Shown here: piece after piece, positions 5,052 through 6,563 of the stretch
Position numbering within the stretch: position 1 is the first letter of the stretch
Layout of the letters: each line of letters begins with the position of its first letter
Origin: Ktedonobacter racemifer
GTDB taxonomy: Bacteria > Chloroflexota > DTOL01 > JACQYG01
Length of the DNA: 6,563 nucleotides
Assembly (NCBI GenBank): GCA_020723545.1
Contig: DYIS01000112.1
Span: 1-6,563 of the forward strand
Direction: 5' to 3'
Position numbers and translations under genes: made by a program
Notes under the pieces: model-generated
What the model saw: only the letters and a program-made list of their open reading frames with translations
What the model was told of the DNA's origin: nothing
The model's database searches: none

Positions 5052-6188
5052 ATGATCCCGGTTAACGAGCCGCTGCTTGGCAAGCGGGAACTAGAATACG
5101 TCACCGAGTGTGTCCGAGGTGGCTGGGTTTCCTCCGCTGGCCGGTTCATCGAGGAGTTCGAGCAGGGGTGGGCCGGGTATTGCGGACGCCGCTATGGCGT
5201 CGCCCTCTGCAACGGCACCGCCGCGCTGCAGGTAGCGGTGGCCGCCCTCAATCTCCAGCCGGGCGACGAGGTCGTCATGCCAACTTTCACCATCATCTCC
5301 TGCGCCCAGGCTGTCGTTTATGCCAGCGGGGTTCCCGTCTTGGTGGACAGCGATCCCCACACCTATTGTATGGATGTCAACCAGATAGCGGACAGGATCG
5401 GCCCGCGTACACAGGCGATCATGGCGGTGCACATCTACGGGCACCCGGTGGACATGGACCCAGTCCTGGAGTTGGCCGAGAAATACGGCCTTGCCGTCGT
5501 TGAGGATGCGGCGGAGGCCCATGGCGCCGAGTATCTCTCAGGAAGGGATGGGTCTCATCCCACCCGCCAACGTTGCGGGAGCTTTGGAGCGCTCAGTTGT
5601 TTCAGCTTCTACGCCAATAAACGAATTACCACCGGCGAAGGGGGCATGGTCCTGACCGATGACCCGGAACTGGCCGCGAAGGCCTCGTCCCTACGCAACC
5701 TGTGTTTCCAGCCCGGGCGACGGTTCTACCATGAAGAATTGGGCTTTAACTTCCGCATGACGAATCTGCAGGCGGCGCTGGGGCTGGCCCAGTTGGAGCG
5801 GATGGATCAGATCGTGGCCCGCAAGCGCTGGATGGGAATGGAGTATACCCGCAGGCTCCAGGGCGTCCCGGGACTCGAATTGCCGGTGGAAGAGCCCTGG
5901 GCCCGCAGCGTGTACTGGATGTATGGCGTGGTCGTTTCCGAGGAGACAGGGATGGATGCCACGGAGTTCTCCCAGCGGTTGGCCGAGCGGGGTGTCGATA
6001 CCCGCCCCTTCTTCCTGGGCATGCACGAGCAGCCAGTGTTTCAGCAAAGAGGTCTCTTTCAGGGCGAATCCTACCCGGTTGCCGAACGTATCGCTCGCCA
6101 AGGGCTATATCTTCCGTCCGGCCTGGCCCTGACTGAGGAGCAATTGGCCCACGTTGCTGAGGCGGTGCGAGAGGTACTCACCTCATGA
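5052..6188 (+). CDS. DegT/DnrJ/EryC1/StrS-family nucleotide-sugar aminotransferase
   Basis: This 378-aa PLP-dependent enzyme is expected to transfer an amino group, usually from glutamate, to a keto group on a nucleotide-linked sugar in the cytoplasm. The PLP-binding aspartate is D152 in V-V-E-D-A-A-E-A-H-G-A-E-Y and the Schiff-base lysine is K190 in S-F-Y-A-N-K-R-I-T-T-G-E-G-G-M. Substrate-loop signatures F-N-F-R-M-T-N-L-Q-A-A-L-G and T-R-P-F-F are also present. Overall pattern and length most resemble GDP-perosamine synthases (4-amino sugars), but family members differ by few residues, so the sugar is uncertain. Between E-Y and G-S-F-G, residues about 162-173 are longer than in most relatives, a small loop insertion. 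The start follows the cupin stop with no gap and AAGGAG lies 9 nt upstream. No sugar dehydratase or glycosyltransferase is in the window, so the rest of the pathway must lie elsewhere. Confidence 0.92.
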   Translation: MIPVNEPLLGKRELEYVTECVRGGWVSSAGRFIEEFEQGWAGYCGRRYGVALCNGTAALQVAVAALNLQPGDEVVMPTFTIISCAQAVVYASGVPVLVDSDPHTYCMDVNQIADRIGPRTQAIMAVHIYGHPVDMDPVLELAEKYGLAVVEDAAEAHGAEYLSGRDGSHPTRQRCGSFGALSCFSFYANKRITTGEGGMVLTDDPELAAKASSLRNLCFQPGRRFYHEELGFNFRMTNLQAALGLAQLERMDQIVARKRWMGMEYTRRLQGVPGLELPVEEPWARSVYWMYGVVVSEETGMDATEFSQRLAERGVDTRPFFLGMHEQPVFQQRGLFQGESYPVAERIARQGLYLPSGLALTEEQLAHVAEAVREVLTS

Positions 6189-6563
6189 GTGAACTGCTTG
6201 GACCTGCTCACGCTCGGGCCTATGACGAGCTCGACCAGGAAAAACATCACCGGCGGTCCATCCGCCTGCGCCAGTACGACTACACCCAGGCGGGGGCGTA
6301 TTTCGTGACGGTCTGCACCCAAAACCGCGAATGCCTGTTCGGAGATATCTCGAATGGGAAAATTATACTGAATGAGGCCAGACGGATTGTCATGCAGGCA
6401 TGGAATGATTTGCGCGGGCGATTCCCGGACATTGAATTGGACGAATCTGTGGTCATGCCCAACCATATTCACGGCATCATTATTATCACTCGTAGGGGCG
6501 AATCTTGTATTCGCCCTGAATCTTGTGTACAGGCCAGGAGGTCATTCACAATGTCGCCTAGGA
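6185..6563 (+). CDS. REP-associated tyrosine transposase (RAYT, Y1/HUH), 5' part only
   Basis: The first 126 codons of a transposase run off the window edge. After H-H-R-R-S-I-R-L-R-Q-Y-D-Y (21-33) come A-Y-F-V-T-V-C-T-Q-N-R (38-48) and V-V-M-P-N-H94-I-H96-G-I-I-I (89-100), the HUH metal-binding motif of the IS200-like/RAYT family. The catalytic tyrosine would lie beyond the window. RAYTs are single-copy domesticated transposases that act on REP palindromes, nicking single-stranded DNA. The ATG overlaps the aminotransferase stop (ATGA at 6185-6188), with GAGGT 9 nt upstream, so it could be coupled to the operon. Family members often start close to K-H-H-R-R-S-I-R, so the first 20 or so residues may be borrowed from the junction. 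Bases about 6350-6490 are richer in A and T than the upstream genes, which fits an acquired gene. After the HUH motif there is an in-frame hairpin repeat. Confidence 0.88.
   Translation, partial: MSELLGPAHARAYDELDQEKHHRRSIRLRQYDYTQAGAYFVTVCTQNRECLFGDISNGKIILNEARRIVMQAWNDLRGRFPDIELDESVVMPNHIHGIIIITRRGESCIRPESCVQARRSFTMSPR
6496..6526 (+). repeat. REP-like hairpin and direct repeat inside the RAYT coding frame
   Basis: GGGCGAAT (6496-6503) pairs with ATTCGCCC (6509-6516) around CTTGT. GAATCTTGT occurs at 6500-6508 and again at 6518-6526, 18 nt apart, so it repeats in frame as E-S-C, I-R-P, E-S-C. The hairpin sits directly after the HUH motif, in a region that is variable among RAYT proteins. 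Confidence 0.65.

Noticed and set aside
6062..6070. GGGCGAATC in the aminotransferase gene, identical to part of the RAYT hairpin
   Set aside because: No inverted partner nearby and it encodes ordinary residues; a single 9-mer match is expected by chance often enough.
1..6563. CRISPR array, tRNA or rRNA genes
   Set aside because: No regularly spaced direct repeats, no cloverleaf with a CCA end or TTC-loop motif, and no ribosomal RNA signature were seen on either strand.

Overview
The window looks like a fragment of a GC-rich bacterial chromosome, most likely from the Chloroflexota (Anaerolineae-like). The main clue is the gene at 697-1665: one N-terminal membrane anchor, a long Thr/Pro/Ala linker of the 'PTATPVPPTSTP' kind, and an Ig-like beta domain with an 'SFTASPNPITAGGSTTLSW' signature. 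That architecture is very common in that phylum. The assignment rests on recalled family resemblance and base composition, not on a marker gene.

Left part (1-1830). A possible C-terminal tail of a plus-strand gene ends at 40. A minus-strand gene (48-503) encodes a 151-aa DNA-binding protein that pairs a sigma-region-4-like helix-turn-helix with a domain resembling the C-terminal domain of the RNA polymerase alpha subunit. It has a near-consensus sigma70-type promoter placed so that its mRNA would be almost leaderless, and a perfect 15-bp palindrome lies across the -10 box and the start codon. Divergently transcribed is the anchored, Ig-like, probably cell-surface protein, followed by a strong 16-bp stem terminator-like hairpin (1790-1826).

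Middle (1830-2460). This is a gene graveyard on the minus strand. It holds the C-terminal remnant of a minimal nucleotidyltransferase (MNT) and a HEPN-domain partner, overlapping by 11 nt as in intact MNT/HEPN toxin-antitoxin-like pairs. The HEPN reading frame is kept along its whole usual length except for one stop codon, and that stop lies inside a 43-bp near-perfect palindrome. A second, nested inverted-repeat structure sits just beyond the HEPN gene.

Right part (2460-6563). A plus-strand run of four genes, tightly packed from the second gene on, starts from a recognisable promoter: (1) a 651-aa ANL-superfamily acyl-CoA synthetase whose sequence resembles the plant AAE17/18 acyl-activating enzymes more than acetate-specific Acs; (2) a small cupin; (3) a DegT/DnrJ/EryC1/StrS PLP aminotransferase of nucleotide-sugar type, abutting the cupin; and (4) the first 126 codons of a REP-associated tyrosine transposase (RAYT, Y1/HUH family), whose ATG overlaps the aminotransferase stop. 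The cupin and aminotransferase probably serve amino-sugar or surface-glycan synthesis. The transposase looks like a later arrival, and it carries a REP-like hairpin read in frame inside its own coding sequence.

I saw no CRISPR array, tRNA, rRNA or defence island with intact core genes. The best leads are the palindrome-interrupted HEPN gene, the leaderless palindrome-overlapped regulator gene, and the in-gene REP-like hairpin of the transposase.
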